DNA of 64,000 nucleotides from Oscillatoria princeps RMCB-10 (GCA_019359235.1 JAHHHT010000006.1:62001-126000), one strand, 5' to 3'; positions 33,320 to 42,683 are shown, counted from the first letter of the stretch. Notes: generated by a model from the letters alone, not told the origin. Numbers and translations are program-made.

Positions 33320-33990
33320 CTTTTTGACTTTCCTGCCAAGCTTTAGTAGATATAATAGCTGTACGGAGAGGGTTGAAACGAGTCGGGACTTCCCGCAGAA
33401 AGCCCGCCTCACGCCCACTGCTGCCAGTCGTGGAATCGGCGCGGTGGGGCACCTGCAGCGGGGACGGGCTGGAGTCAATCTGGAAAATGGCTGTGAATTG
33501 CAACACAGTACCTGCAATAATGCAACTGCCGGTGTGAGCGATTGTGGGGCGATCGCCCCCTTCCACCGAGAGCGAGAATGTGATTTACTGTGTCGGTGCA
33601 GCCGCTAACTGTCAGCCGGTGAGATGGCATTAATTATTTCAGGGCAAGAGGAGCGGATTGGAGAGCGGCAGGCGCGGATAGTAATCTGTGTGGGAGCATC
33701 CCAGTTGTGCAAAGAAGGCCAAATAAATGCGACAATGATTTCAGCAGGTTGCAGGAGGAGAATAATTTTGGCCAGCGAATCTTTGGAAACGGGATTGAAA
33801 CTTTTGCTCTCCGTCTCTCCTGCCCAACCCCTGCGCGGTACTGGGAGATGGGGTCTGAAAACGAATTGCGGGGTGGGAACTCGCAGGTGCGAGCGTGATG
33901 CAGGAACACGCTCGCAGGAACACGCTCAGGTACAGCCCGCTTTTGTTGAAACCGCTGTTATTGTGTAAAGAAATCTGAACGCTTCTCAAT
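33320..33990. other. Intergenic region between kinase and hydrolase-like gene
   Basis: 670 bases, divergent, without a supported gene. It holds the 110-bp dispersed repeat at 33692-33801 and a short gaacacgctc direct repeat at about 33903-33930. The promoters of both flanking genes must lie here, but no convincing hexamer pair was picked. Confidence 0.45.
33692..33801 (+). repeat. 110-bp dispersed repeat, copy 1
   Basis: Begins gggagcatcccagttgtgca and ends aaacgggattgaaac. A copy in inverse orientation, with about 80 percent identity by eye, lies at 41310-41420. Conserved internal blocks: tgcaaagaag, atgatttcagcagg and ttttggccagc. No ORF is shared, so this could be a structured RNA or a non-autonomous element. 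Confidence 0.7.
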
Positions 33991-34947
33991 ATGACCTCGA
34001 CCGTTGAAACAACTTCTGCAAAACCCAGCACAGCCCCACTCGGCATCGGTGGTACGGTTCAAGAATATCTGTGGACTTGGAAAAAGCGCCAGGTGAAGGT
34101 GATTTACGAAACCCTCGGAGAGGGGACGCCGATATTGCTGCTTCCAGCCTTGAGCACCGTTTCCACGCGCTGCGAAATGCGGGGGCTGGCCGAGCGCTTG
34201 GCACCGGAGTTTAAAGTCGTGGCCGCCGACTGGCCAGGGTTTGGCAGCTCAGAGCGCCCCGCTTTCAACTACCAGCCGGCACTGTACCGCCGCTTTTTAG
34301 CCGATTTCGTCAGAGACAACTTTACTGAACCGGTCGTCGTCATGGCAGCCGGTCACGCCGCCGGTTACATCATGCAGCTGGCTGGGCAAAAGCCGCCGCT
34401 GTGGTCTTGGGTTGTGCTGATCTCCCCAACCTGGCGCGGTCCGCTGCCAGCCGCAATGGGCGAACAGCGGTGGCTCTACCGAATCCTCAAACAGATAGTG
34501 TGCTTGCCGGTGGTGGGCCAGATCCTCTACTTCCTGAATACCCTGCCCCCCTTCCTCAGCTTGATGTACCGCCGCCACGTTTACGGCAACCCCAAGAACA
34601 TAACCCGCAGCCTGATCAAAGAAAAACGGGCCACCACTGCCAAAAGAGGGGCGAGATTTGCTTCCGCAGCTTTCGTCACCGGCTCCCTCGACCCCGTGAC
34701 CACTCGCGGCGAGTTCCTGGAACTGTTCCAGCCCCTGCCGGTGCCCGTGCTGGTGGCCATCGGGGAGCAAACCCCTCCCAAATCCCGCATGGAAATGGAA
34801 ATGCTCGCCAGTTTCTCAGCCGTGCAGAAATGCTGGCTGCCCGGTTCTTTGGCGCTCCATGAAGAATACCCAGATGCCCTGGCAGATATTATCCTGCCCT
34901 TTCTCAGAAAATTTCTCTCGCGCCACAATTATTCCAGCGCCGAGTAG
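33991..34947 (+). CDS. Alpha/beta-hydrolase-fold protein lacking the nucleophile serine
   Basis: 318 residues with the alpha/beta-hydrolase layout: the oxyanion-side strand TPILLLPALSTVSTR, DWPGFGSSERP, the nucleophile-elbow region VVVMAAGHAAGY and a later VPVLVAIGEQTPP with a candidate acid region, then histidine ALHEEYPD. At the elbow (G121-H-A123-A-G125) the usual serine of GxSxG is alanine, so ordinary Ser-hydrolase catalysis is not expected. It may bind a hydrophobic ligand or act by another residue. ATG start at 33991; no strong ribosome site. A homologous family is widespread in cyanobacteria by my recollection; no function is assigned. Confidence 0.72.
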   Translation: MTSTVETTSAKPSTAPLGIGGTVQEYLWTWKKRQVKVIYETLGEGTPILLLPALSTVSTRCEMRGLAERLAPEFKVVAADWPGFGSSERPAFNYQPALYRRFLADFVRDNFTEPVVVMAAGHAAGYIMQLAGQKPPLWSWVVLISPTWRGPLPAAMGEQRWLYRILKQIVCLPVVGQILYFLNTLPPFLSLMYRRHVYGNPKNITRSLIKEKRATTAKRGARFASAAFVTGSLDPVTTRGEFLELFQPLPVPVLVAIGEQTPPKSRMEMEMLASFSAVQKCWLPGSLALHEEYPDALADIILPFLRKFLSRHNYSSAE

Positions 34948-35024
34948 CTGACAGTCCGCGCCTCCTTTGATTTTTTTCAATTCGGCTTGCCGCAAAGCCG
35001 AGTTCAAGGTTAAGCTTGTAAAAC

Positions 35025-35140
35025 TGAGTCGGTTCTGGTGGGGAGCAGCCACCAGACGCAAGGGGGAAAGTCCGGTGCGAGTCCGGCGCTGTCCCGCAGC
35101 TGTAATGAGACTCCCCGTCTCTGAGTCAGAATGCCCGCCG
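35025..35140 (+). promoter_or_regulatory. Cobalamin (B12) riboswitch
   Basis: The hallmark sequences are present in order: the stem CTGGTGG...GCCACCAG, GGGGGAAAGTCCGGTGCGAG, TCCGGCGCTGTCCCGCAGCTG, TAATGAGACTCCCCG and the B12-box region GAGTCAGAATGCCCGCCGG. These match the conserved core of adenosyl/methyl-cobalamin riboswitches. Downstream on the same strand lie the DUF1636 and CobW genes, which fits control of cobalt/cobalamin metabolism. The distance to the first gene (about 340 bases) is long and includes a hairpin at about 35207-35241 (GGGTGACGCTC/GAGCGTCACCC). Confidence 0.9.
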
Positions 35141-35206
35141 GCTTTTAGGCCCCTTTCCCACACATCTGCGAGGTACAGATTCTATTGAGAATTCCCACAA
35201 TCAGCT

Positions 35207-35241
35207 GTAGGGTGGGTGACGCTCAGAGCGTCACCCACCTA
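35207..35241 (+). repeat. GGTGGGTGACGCTC hairpin between riboswitch and operon
   Basis: TAGGGTGGGTGACGCTC and GAGCGTCACCCACCT form a stable stem. It is a dispersed repeat (compare 29276-29306), but its place just after the aptamer could make it part of the expression platform as a terminator. The region from 35241 to 35480 shows no further gene. Confidence 0.5.
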
Positions 35242-35480
35242 AACTCATGGTAGAGACAAAGGCACACCCTTGTCCCCACACGCTCCCGGATTCCAAAGGG
35301 GGGCGCTCCCGTGTCCACAAGCCTCCGGTTAGAGAGCATTCCCACAAGAGGGCTGTAACTTGCCGTGGCGGACACTCGCTCTGCCATCTCATCTCTTCAC
35401 GTCAATCCAATCTTTATTTAGTCAACTCGAGCGCGATTCGCTATTAGAAAAGAACCCTAATAGCGCCAGGATACCTATTG

Positions 35481-35888
35481 ATGAAACCACAGCACACCTT
35501 ATTTGTTTGCACCACCTGCGCCTCGGTTTGGCGGGACGGAAAGCGGCAAGGCACAAGCGGCGGAGAGCAACTGCTCGACCGGCTGTCGCACCTCGCCAAA
35601 ACCTGGCACTTGCGAGATGATTTTCCCATTCAGCCGGTCGAGTGCATGAGCGCCTGCAGCCACTCCTGCACCGTCTCATTTGCCGCTCCCGGCAAATACA
35701 CTTATCTGTTTGGCGACTTGCCGGCCAGTGCGGAAACCTTGCCCGAAATCTCAACTGCCGTGATCCAGTGCGCCAGTCAATATTTCGCCAAACCGGACGG
35801 GCTTCTCCCCTGGCCAGAACGCCCAGAACCCCTGAAAAAAGGCATATTAGCCAAAATCCCACCCCAACCCCAACCAACCCACACCTAA
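35481..35888 (+). CDS. DUF1636 cysteine-rich metal-binding protein
   Basis: 135 residues of the DUF1636 family, small proteins often encoded next to cobalamin genes and annotated as metal-binding. Cysteine pairs are visible at LFVCTTCASVW near the N-terminus and CMSACSHSCTVSF in the middle, arranged as in thioredoxin-like ferredoxins. Start ATG 35481 with AGGAT 8 bases upstream. It is followed after 55 bases by the CobW gene in the same orientation, and both sit downstream of a cobalamin riboswitch. Predicted cytoplasmic; the exact function is unknown. Confidence 0.85.
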   Translation: MKPQHTLFVCTTCASVWRDGKRQGTSGGEQLLDRLSHLAKTWHLRDDFPIQPVECMSACSHSCTVSFAAPGKYTYLFGDLPASAETLPEISTAVIQCASQYFAKPDGLLPWPERPEPLKKGILAKIPPQPQPTHT

Positions 35889-35943
35889 TTTCTTCTTCCT
35901 CTGGCGCTGAAGCGCCTCTGCGGTTCATTAATCCTTTTATTCC

Positions 35944-36984
35944 ATGAGTGCAAAAATACCCGTTACCGTAATCACCGGCTTTCTAGGTGCCGGCAAAACC
36001 ACCCTGATTCGCCACCTGCTGCAAAACAATCAAGGCCGCAAAATTGCCGTTCTCGTCAATGAATTCGGCGAAGTCGGAATAGATGGCGATCTGCTGCGTT
36101 CCTGCCAAGTCTGCGACGAGGAAAGCGACGCCCCCAGCAACATCGTTGAACTCACAAATGGCTGCCTGTGCTGCACCGTTCAGGAAGAATTTCTCCCCAC
36201 CATGCAGCAACTTCTCAAGCGGCGAGAGCAAATTGATTGCATGCTCATCGAAACATCCGGACTCGCACTGCCAAAACCCTTAGTGCAAGCCTTCCGCTGG
36301 CCAGAAATTCGCACCGGCGCAACCGTCGATGGCGTCGTCACTGTGGTAGACTGTCAAGCAGTGGCAGCCGGCACCTTTGCCAGCAACCCCGGCGCACTGC
36401 AAGCCCAGCGAGAAGCTGACCCCAGTTTAGAGCACGAAACCCCGATTGAGGAACTGTTTGAAGACCAGCTGGCTTGTGCCGATTTGGTGCTGCTGACTAA
36501 GGCGGATTTGGTGGACTCCCCCACGCGAACCGGGGTGCGGGAGTGGCTGCAGCAGCAGCTGCGAGCCGGTGTTAAAATTGTCCCTTGTGAAAATGGCGAA
36601 ATCAGTCCTGAAGTTCTGCTGGGATTCAACGCAGCAGTGGAGGACAATTTAGACAGCCGCCCCAGTCACCACGACACCGAAGAAGAACACGAGCATGACG
36701 ACGAAATTAACTCGGTTCACTTTGCCCTCAACCAGGCTTTCCAGCCGCAAGCGCTGATTGAGCAGCTGCACAAGCTAATCCTGCAGCAGGAGATTTACCG
36801 GATTAAAGGCTTTGTGGACGTTCCCAACAAGCCAATGCGCATGGTTTTGCAAGGAGTGGGCGGGCGTTTCGACTATTTTTACGACCGGCTGTGGCAGCCC
36901 TTTGAACCCCGCGAGACTCGCTTGGTGTTTATTGGTCGCGCCCTCGACCTATCTCAAATTCAGGCAGTCTTTGCTGCTGTTTAA
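35944..36984 (+). CDS. cobW: CobW-type G3E GTPase (cobalt/metal chaperone)
   Basis: 346-residue P-loop GTPase of the CobW/COG0523 family, thought to deliver cobalt for cobalamin synthesis. Motifs: Walker A GFLGAGKTTLIRHLL (residues 12-26), the metal-site GCLCC (about 77-81), ETSGLALPKP, LTKADLVD (G4), and a His/Asp/Glu-rich stretch HHDTEEEHEHDDE (about 240-252) typical of metallochaperones. The C-terminal CobW_C domain (INSVHFALNQAF, GGRFDYFYDRLWQPFEPRETRLVFIGR) is complete. ATG at 35944. Probably in an operon with the DUF1636 gene under the B12 riboswitch. Followed by a palindrome at 36993-37031 that may terminate it. Confidence 0.93.
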   Translation: MSAKIPVTVITGFLGAGKTTLIRHLLQNNQGRKIAVLVNEFGEVGIDGDLLRSCQVCDEESDAPSNIVELTNGCLCCTVQEEFLPTMQQLLKRREQIDCMLIETSGLALPKPLVQAFRWPEIRTGATVDGVVTVVDCQAVAAGTFASNPGALQAQREADPSLEHETPIEELFEDQLACADLVLLTKADLVDSPTRTGVREWLQQQLRAGVKIVPCENGEISPEVLLGFNAAVEDNLDSRPSHHDTEEEHEHDDEINSVHFALNQAFQPQALIEQLHKLILQQEIYRIKGFVDVPNKPMRMVLQGVGGRFDYFYDRLWQPFEPRETRLVFIGRALDLSQIQAVFAAV

Positions 36985-36992
36985 ATTTCTCT

Positions 36993-37031
36993 AGTAGGGT
37001 GCGTTCCGCCCTTGGCGGAACGCACCCTACT
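36993..37031. terminator. GTAGGGTGCGTTCCGCC hairpin after cobW
   Basis: TAGGGTGCGTTCCGCC and GGCGGAACGCACCCTA arms followed by ctgtttt on the plus strand. A dispersed palindrome whose position and T-stretch suit a terminator. Confidence 0.5.
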
Positions 37032-37054
37032 GTTTTGGGAATTTTACGAAATCT

Positions 37055-37237
37055 CAGAAACCGAGTTTCTTTTGACTTGACCTCGGAGAAATTGGTCTTG
37101 ACAGGGAGAGAAACCCGGTTTCTTCAGCTATATTTTATGAGAAGCGCTATATGAGAAACCGGGTTTCTTTTGGCTTGACCTCGGATAAATTGAGCTTGAC
37201 AGGGAGAGAAACCCGGTTTATTCAGCTAGATTTTATG
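37055..37237. repeat. Tandem duplication of an 86-bp hairpin element
   Basis: Copy 1 (37055-37140) and copy 2 (37153-37237) share agaaacc(g)ggtttctttt, gacctcgg, aaattg, cttgacagggagagaaaccc and cagcta(t/g)attttatga. The 12-base spacer contains agcgctatat, the TATAGCG motif seen beside other copies. Confidence 0.8.
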
Positions 37238-37260
37238 ACTTGACCGGCTGGGGTGACGCC

Positions 37261-37485
37261 CTACTGTTTTAGTAATTTTGCTTTCGAGAGTTTCTCCGCA
37301 TAAGAGATAGGGACAGCGACAGGCCAAAGAACAGTAGCTATGGCCAAAATAACCCTGGATAGCTGCTTATCCTCTGCTGACATCTTAGTATCTTGCTTGT
37401 ACAGTTCAAACCAGCCCTTGAAAAAATAGCCAGCGCACAGCAAGTAAACCGCACCTAGGAAAACCATAAATATTTGCACCATCAT
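37261..37485 (-). CDS. Small two-helix membrane protein
   Basis: 74 residues beginning MMVQIFMVFLGAVYLLCAGYFFKG: a first transmembrane helix at 4-23 and a second at about 47-64 (LSRVILAIATVLWPVAVPIS), joined by a charged loop (ELYKQDTKMSAEDKQ). Start at ATG 37485 because the upstream open frame contains no protein-like sequence. No family name known to me, although small proteins of this pattern are common in cyanobacteria. Divergent from deoC. Confidence 0.65.
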   Translation of the reverse strand: MMVQIFMVFLGAVYLLCAGYFFKGWFELYKQDTKMSAEDKQLSRVILAIATVLWPVAVPISYAEKLSKAKLLKQ

Positions 37486-37932
37486 TGATTTTTTCCAAAT
37501 CGAGCCGGATTGGCATCTGCAAGAATATGATTTAATAAACCGCACGAACGCCAAGGGCGCAGAGGGAGAGTGAGAAGAGACGGCTCCACGCATATTTGCC
37601 GGTGCGCACACCACTCTGAGTTGATTTTTGCGAAAAAAAACTTTTTTTTCTTCCGTATAACTGCGGAATCCAGTCATCACGTTTTGTGTGTCGCGCAGGG
37701 TTTTTACGGAAACCGCCCGACCGGGCTTTTCGCCGCACTGCCACCCAGCCCTCATGCCGAGGCCGGTTGCCGGTGGGACAGAAACGGGCGCAATCGCCGC
37801 CAGCGCGGGCTGTACAGACCGGGCTCGACTTCTGGTCTGCAGGTATTAGGCCCTAAAGAGTCTCGGCGGATTGCTTTAAAATTGTTTAACTTTATGATAA
37901 AACTTAACAATAGATCCCAGGGAGAAACAGCA
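37486..37932. other. Divergent intergenic region before deoC
   Basis: 447 bases. It contains a tgaaccgcacgaacgccaag sequence, partly matching a motif near 6523, and an A8CT8 run at about 37634-37650. The open plus frame upstream of the deoC ATG has no coding character. The region 37872-37910 is AT-rich and could carry the deoC promoter. Confidence 0.4.
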
Positions 37933-38625
37933 ATGGCTTCACCCGTTGCCCATCCAGAAATTGACATAGCGCCCTTTATCGATCACGCCTTGCTCAACCC
38001 AGCAGCCACTCCCGCGATGGTCGAGAAGTGGTGCGAAGAGGCGGACAGGTTTCATTTCGCGACGGTTTGCGTGTATCCCGCTTATGTGCGTTTGGCGGCG
38101 AATCTGCTCCACGGCAAAAAGCCCAAAATATGCACTGTGATTGGCTTTCCCACCGGCGCGACCACAGCAGCAACAAAACTTTACGAAGCGCAAGAGGCGG
38201 TGGAAAATGGGGCTACAGAACTGGATGTGGCGATCAACTTGGGCTTGCTGAAGACCGGCAAAACCAGAGAAGTCCACCGGGAAATTGCGGAAATTTGCGA
38301 CTCAACGGGTCAAACGGTAAAGGCCATCTTAGAAATGGCCCTGCTCACCAACGCGGAGTTGCGCCAAGCGGCAGAGATTTGCGCCGATGCCGGTGTCGCC
38401 TTCCTGAAAACCAGCACCGGCTGGCACGGCGGAGCCACGGTGGAAGACGTGCGCCTCCTCAAAGAAATCACCAAAGGGCAAATTGGCATCAAAGCATCCG
38501 GGGGAATCCGCATCCACGAGCAAGCCGTAGAGTTAATTCTGGCCGGCGCGACACGGCTGGGCACCTCTCGCAGTGTGGATTTGCTGCGCCAGCGAGATAC
38601 TGCGGGGGTGGCTCCTGAAAGCTAG
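37933..38625 (+). CDS. deoC: Deoxyribose-phosphate aldolase
   Basis: 230-residue class I aldolase that cleaves 2-deoxy-D-ribose 5-phosphate to glyceraldehyde 3-phosphate and acetaldehyde. Signatures: [16 protein letters not shown] near the N-terminus, [30 protein letters not shown], the Schiff-base lysine segment [18 protein letters not shown] and the second lysine [15 protein letters not shown] 37933 with GGGAGAAA upstream is preferred over the long upstream extension. Followed in the same direction by recO, an adjacency I recall from other cyanobacteria. Confidence 0.95.
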   Translation: MASPVAHPEIDIAPFIDHALLNPAATPAMVEKWCEEADRFHFATVCVYPAYVRLAANLLHGKKPKICTVIGFPTGATTAATKLYEAQEAVENGATELDVAINLGLLKTGKTREVHREIAEICDSTGQTVKAILEMALLTNAELRQAAEICADAGVAFLKTSTGWHGGATVEDVRLLKEITKGQIGIKASGGIRIHEQAVELILAGATRLGTSRSVDLLRQRDTAGVAPES

Positions 38626-38811
38626 CAGCCTGCGCCATAGCGTGCCGGTTGCGTAAAAATACCGGCTAGCTGTGGCTTGGAGTGCGGTTTTTTCTCTCTC
38701 CGGCTCCCCCCCTTCCCCAGTTGCCCCGTGAGAAGATTTACTGGAGTGGGATGCTGCCGGCACAAAGCTCTCAGGCAATGACTTTTTGACCAAAGACGAT
38801 TTAACAATAAA

Positions 38812-39747
38812 ATGAGTCGAACCTACAAAGCCACTGGAATTAACCTTAAGGGAGTGCCGATGGGCGAGTCCGACCGGCTGCTGACGGTGCTGACGCCAGA
38901 GTGTGGCTTAATTCGGGCGGTGGCGCACGGGGCTCGCAAGCAAAACTCCAGCTTCAGCGGGCGCAGTGGCTTGTTTGTTGTCAACGAGCTGCTGGTGGCC
39001 AAAGGGCGCTCCCTCGACAAAATCACCCAAGCTGTGACGGTAAAAACCTACCCCGGTTTGAGCCGCTCTCTAGAAAAACTGGCAGCGGGACAGTATTTAG
39101 CTGAACTGGTGCTCTGTCAAGCGATGAGCTCCCAGCCGCAAGAGGAGCTATTTTCCCTGCTGTGCGAGCATTTGAGCCGGCTGGAGCGCTGGGAGAAGCC
39201 GGGGGGTGGCCAAAGGCACCTGCCGGTCGTCGCCCTATTAGCCCACGGCGTTTTTCACATGCTAGCTCTGGCGGGAATTGCCCCGCAAGTTCAAAGCTGC
39301 TGCCTGTCGCAGCGCCGGCTGACCCCAGATTTCACCCATCCCAACTGGCGTGCCGGGTTCAGTGTCTCCTTAGGCGGAACCGTGAGCGTCTCTGAAATCG
39401 CGCCACTGGGAACGCCGGCACACCCGCCCAAGGAGGCTGTAAAAACTGCATTCAGCAGCCACCGGGTTTCGGTCAGGTGCGGAACGCCAGTCAAGCTGGA
39501 CGCCCAGCTCAAGGCAGTGGAGCTAGCCCTGCTGCAGCAGCTGGCGGCTCCCCAGCTTTTTTGGCCAGATGCCGCCTCAGATACGCACCCAGCCGGCACC
39601 ATAGAGACGGCATGGGTTTCCGTTGAGCGCATTTTGCGTCAATATGCTCAGTATCACTTCGACCGGTCGATTCGCTCTGCTGCCCTAATGGATAACTATT
39701 TTGCCTCACTCGCCGATTTCCCCGCCAGCCATGATGCGACTGTCTGA
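38812..39747 (+). CDS. recO: DNA repair protein RecO
   Basis: 311 residues. RecO works with RecR (and RecF) to load RecA on SSB-coated single-stranded DNA in recombinational repair. The N-terminal OB-fold is clear: [30 protein letters not shown] region, then [16 protein letters not shown]. The helical middle ([19 protein letters not shown]) follows. The C-terminal zinc-finger region has only [12 protein letters not shown], so the finger looks reduced. ATG at 38812. The last 17 bases overlap the next ORF if that starts at 39731, suggesting translational coupling with the MFS gene. Confidence 0.93.
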   Translation: MSRTYKATGINLKGVPMGESDRLLTVLTPECGLIRAVAHGARKQNSSFSGRSGLFVVNELLVAKGRSLDKITQAVTVKTYPGLSRSLEKLAAGQYLAELVLCQAMSSQPQEELFSLLCEHLSRLERWEKPGGGQRHLPVVALLAHGVFHMLALAGIAPQVQSCCLSQRRLTPDFTHPNWRAGFSVSLGGTVSVSEIAPLGTPAHPPKEAVKTAFSSHRVSVRCGTPVKLDAQLKAVELALLQQLAAPQLFWPDAASDTHPAGTIETAWVSVERILRQYAQYHFDRSIRSAALMDNYFASLADFPASHDATV

Positions 39748-41281
39748 TTCTGAGCTGAAAACAGCTTTTTCACCCCAGCACCACAACCGCAAGCCTGCCC
39801 CTCAGGCAAGCCATTCGGGCAATTTGTGTGCAAATGGCACACAAATCCCCGATCGCCAGTCTGCTTGCAGCCCTGAAGTGGCCAGCAAAAACCAGCCCGC
39901 TAAATCTGAGACGGTAGCCGAAAAGATTGCGGAACCGGCAACTGAAAAGCGAGACGCTTCGGAATTGGCAAGCAACGGAGCTAACCCCTCTCCCCCTCCT
40001 CCCCCGGAACCGCCGCCACCCGAGAAGGGTTTTGTGCCGGTGCTGAAAAACCGCAACTTCTTGGCTCTGTGGGGAGGGCAGGTGTTTTCCCAGCTGGCGG
40101 ACAAGGTTTATCTGGTGCTGATGATTGCCCTGATCGCCAGCCGCTTTCACACCGGCTCCCCAACAATAAGCAGCTGGGTGTCGGCCATTATGATAGCCTT
40201 CACCATTCCCGCCGTGCTGCTGGGCTCCCTTGCCGGGGCTTTCGCAGACCGGTGGCCAAAAAAAACCGTGCTGGTGGCGACAAACCTGCTGCGAGGCATG
40301 CTGGTTTTGGCCCTGCCGCCGCTGCTGTGGCTCTCGTCCGGGAAAGAACTGGCTGGATTGCCCCTCGGCTTCTGCCTGATGCTGGCGGTTACATTCCTGG
40401 TTTCGACGCTGACCCAGTTTTTCGCACCGGCAGAACAGGCGGCGATTCCGCTGATTGTGGAGCGGCGTCACCTGCTCTCAGCCAACGCCCTCTACACCAC
40501 TACTATGATGGGGTCGCTGATCGTTGGCTTCGCCGTCGGGGAGCCGCTCCTGGCTCTGGCAGACCGCCTGATTGGCTTTGCTGACACCGGCAAGGAACTG
40601 GTGGTGGGAGGCAGCTACGTCCTGGCGGGACTGCTGCTGCTGCTGCTGAGAACGGGTGAAAAAATCAGCCCCGCCGAAAAAGAATCCCCCCACGTCCTAG
40701 AAGATATCCGCGACGGGCTGCGCTACCTGAAAAAACAGCCTCACGTCCGCGCCGCCATGATTCAACTGGTGATTTTGTTCTCCATTTTTGCGGCTTTGGC
40801 GGTTCTGGCGGTGCGCTTGGCGGAGTTAATCCCCGGCATGAAAGCCTCCCAGTTCGGCTTTTTGCTGGCAGCTGGGGGCGCGGGTCTGGGCTTGGGTGCC
40901 GCTGCGATCGGTCATCTGGACCTGCGGCTGTCCCACTTCCAGCTGAGTATGGCGGGCTCTGCCGGCATGGCGGCGTCTCTCGCCGGCATGTCTCTGTTTT
41001 CCCAGCAGCTGTGGCCAGAACTGCTGCTGATCGCCCTGCTGGGGGCGTTCGCTGCAGTCGCAGGCGTGCCGGTGCAAACCGCAATTCAGGCAGAAACGCC
41101 GGAAGAAATGCGGGGGAAGGTGTTCGGACTGCAGAACAATGCGATTAATATTGCCCTGAGTTTGCCCCTAGCTTTAGCCGGTGTGGCGGAAGCTTTCTTC
41201 GGTTTGAAGGTGGTATTTCTGGGGTTAGCGGGACTGGCAGTCGCCGGTGGGTTCCTAACCTGGTATATTTCCCGTAATTAG
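39731..41281 (+). CDS. MFS transporter with long hydrophilic N-terminus
   Basis: About 516 residues. The first 100 residues are hydrophilic and Pro/Glu-rich ([13 protein letters not shown]) and probably cytoplasmic. The rest is a 12-helix major facilitator: [20 protein letters not shown], the loop motif [17 protein letters not shown] (MFS motif A), [13 protein letters not shown], then [19 protein letters not shown] in the central loop and a C-terminal half ending FLTWYISRN. It resembles enterobactin-exporter-type MFS proteins; the substrate is unknown. Start ambiguous (39701, 39731 or 39734); 39731 overlaps the recO end by 17 bases. Confidence 0.85.
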   Translation: MMRLSDSELKTAFSPQHHNRKPAPQASHSGNLCANGTQIPDRQSACSPEVASKNQPAKSETVAEKIAEPATEKRDASELASNGANPSPPPPPEPPPPEKGFVPVLKNRNFLALWGGQVFSQLADKVYLVLMIALIASRFHTGSPTISSWVSAIMIAFTIPAVLLGSLAGAFADRWPKKTVLVATNLLRGMLVLALPPLLWLSSGKELAGLPLGFCLMLAVTFLVSTLTQFFAPAEQAAIPLIVERRHLLSANALYTTTMMGSLIVGFAVGEPLLALADRLIGFADTGKELVVGGSYVLAGLLLLLLRTGEKISPAEKESPHVLEDIRDGLRYLKKQPHVRAAMIQLVILFSIFAALAVLAVRLAELIPGMKASQFGFLLAAGGAGLGLGAAAIGHLDLRLSHFQLSMAGSAGMAASLAGMSLFSQQLWPELLLIALLGAFAAVAGVPVQTAIQAETPEEMRGKVFGLQNNAINIALSLPLALAGVAEAFFGLKVVFLGLAGLAVAGGFLTWYISRN

Positions 41282-41309
41282 GCATCTGCCAGTAAAGTGC
41301 GGCCCACTT

Positions 41310-41420
41310 GTTTCAATACCGTTGCCGGGATTCAGCTGGCCAAAAATATTCTTCTCCTGCCTCCTGCTGAAATCATTATCGCATTCTTTTGGGCTTCTTT
41401 GCACAAACCTTGATGCTCCC
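41310..41420 (-). repeat. 111-bp dispersed repeat, copy 2
   Basis: Inverse copy of 33692-33801; on the minus strand it runs from gggagcatcaaggtttgtgc to ggtattgaaac. It lies in the short space between the MFS and GT4 genes and must contain or displace the promoter of the latter. Confidence 0.7.
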
Positions 41421-41462
41421 GCCCACTTTACTGCTATTAACCCCCTAGCTTCTCCCACCGCA

Positions 41463-42683
41463 ATGCACATCGCTTGGCTTGGAAAAAAATCACCGTTTTG
41501 TGGCAATGTTACTTACTCGCGCGAAATCACGAACGCACTGCTAGATCGGGGATATCAGGTCAGCTTTTTCCACTTCGAGCAAGAAGCTTCTGACCCGGAT
41601 AGCTTTTTCCCTTCCTGGCTTGCCGGTCAGGGGCAAACCCGCAAGCCGCCGGTGGCTGCGGAAACCAGCGGCTGGACTCTCGCCTGCGAAGTTCCCCTGC
41701 CCTGCCTTTATAAATCTACAATTTACACGGTTCCCACCCTCAGGTCGAGCAAGGTGCTGGCAGAGTCGCTGGCGCGGCTGAAACCGGATTTGGTTCACGC
41801 TTCTCTGACTCTATCTCCCCTGGACTTCTTGCTCCCGGAAATCTGTGAGGAACTGGATTTGCCTCTGGTGGCGACTTTTCACCCGGCGTTCGAGCGCAAG
41901 CCTCGCACTCTGACTTCTAGCACCCAGCAGCTGACTTACCAGCTGTACGCTCCTTTTCTGGCGAATTATGACCGGACGATTGTGTTTTCCCAAATGCAGC
42001 GGGAGTTATTGGTGAAGCTGGGGGTGCCGACATCTAAGGTGGCGGTGATTCCTAATGGGGTGGATGCGCTGAAATATTCTCCTGGCCCTTCGCCGCTGAA
42101 GGCGGAATTGGGGCGGGAACGCATTTTTGTCTATCAGGGGCGGATTGCGCTGGAAAAAAATATCGAGGCGCTGCTCAAGGCTTGGAAAAAGTCTGATATG
42201 GGGCCAGAATGTCAGCTGGTGATTGTGGGAAATGGTCCGCTAGCGGCGTCTCTGATGCCGTTTTACGGGGAGGAGTACGGGATTACTTGGCTGGGTTTTA
42301 TTGGTGACGAGCAGCGGCGCATTGAAATCCTCCGGGGGGCGGATGTTTTTATTTTGCCTTCTTTAATGGAGGGGCTGTCTCTGTCTCTGCTGGAGGCGAT
42401 GGCTTGCGGTTTGGCTCCTTTGGCAACGGATGCCGGTGCGGATGGGGAAGTGCTGGAAGGGGGTGCCGGTGTGGTTCTCAGAACTGAGGGGGTGGCTGCG
42501 CAGTTGCGGAATTTTCTGCCGGTGTTTCGGGACCAGCCTGAGTTTAGTGCCCTGCTGGGGCAAAAGGCTCGTCAGCGGGTGCTGGAACGCTACACTCTCA
42601 GCGGAAATGTCACTCAGTTGGAAGGGCTTTATGAGGAGGTTGTGCGCCAGCACCGGCGCTCTTGGCTGAAATGGCGGGTTTAG
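41463..42683 (+). CDS. GT4 glycosyltransferase, probably DgdA-type glycolipid synthase
   Basis: 406-residue GT-B glycosyltransferase. The N-terminal half MHIAWLGKKSPFCGNVTYSR...ALLDRGYQVSFFHF and DLVHASLTLSPLDFLLPEIC resembles, from memory, the cyanobacterial digalactosyldiacylglycerol synthase DgdA family. The C-terminal donor domain has VIPNGVDALKYSPGPS, RIFVYQGRIALEKNIEALL, VIVGNGPL, and the E-x7-E region FILPSLMEGLSLSLLEAMAC. Predicted role: sugar transfer to a membrane lipid for thylakoid glycolipid synthesis. ATG 41463 chosen because similarity starts there. The family assignment is good; the DgdA function is less certain. Confidence 0.78.
   Translation: MHIAWLGKKSPFCGNVTYSREITNALLDRGYQVSFFHFEQEASDPDSFFPSWLAGQGQTRKPPVAAETSGWTLACEVPLPCLYKSTIYTVPTLRSSKVLAESLARLKPDLVHASLTLSPLDFLLPEICEELDLPLVATFHPAFERKPRTLTSSTQQLTYQLYAPFLANYDRTIVFSQMQRELLVKLGVPTSKVAVIPNGVDALKYSPGPSPLKAELGRERIFVYQGRIALEKNIEALLKAWKKSDMGPECQLVIVGNGPLAASLMPFYGEEYGITWLGFIGDEQRRIEILRGADVFILPSLMEGLSLSLLEAMACGLAPLATDAGADGEVLEGGAGVVLRTEGVAAQLRNFLPVFRDQPEFSALLGQKARQRVLERYTLSGNVTQLEGLYEEVVRQHRRSWLKWRV

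Noticed and set aside
33781-33801. ATTGAAAC terminus resembling the end of a cyanobacterial CRISPR repeat
   Set aside because: Only one copy at each of two places, inside a longer 110-bp repeat and without spacers.
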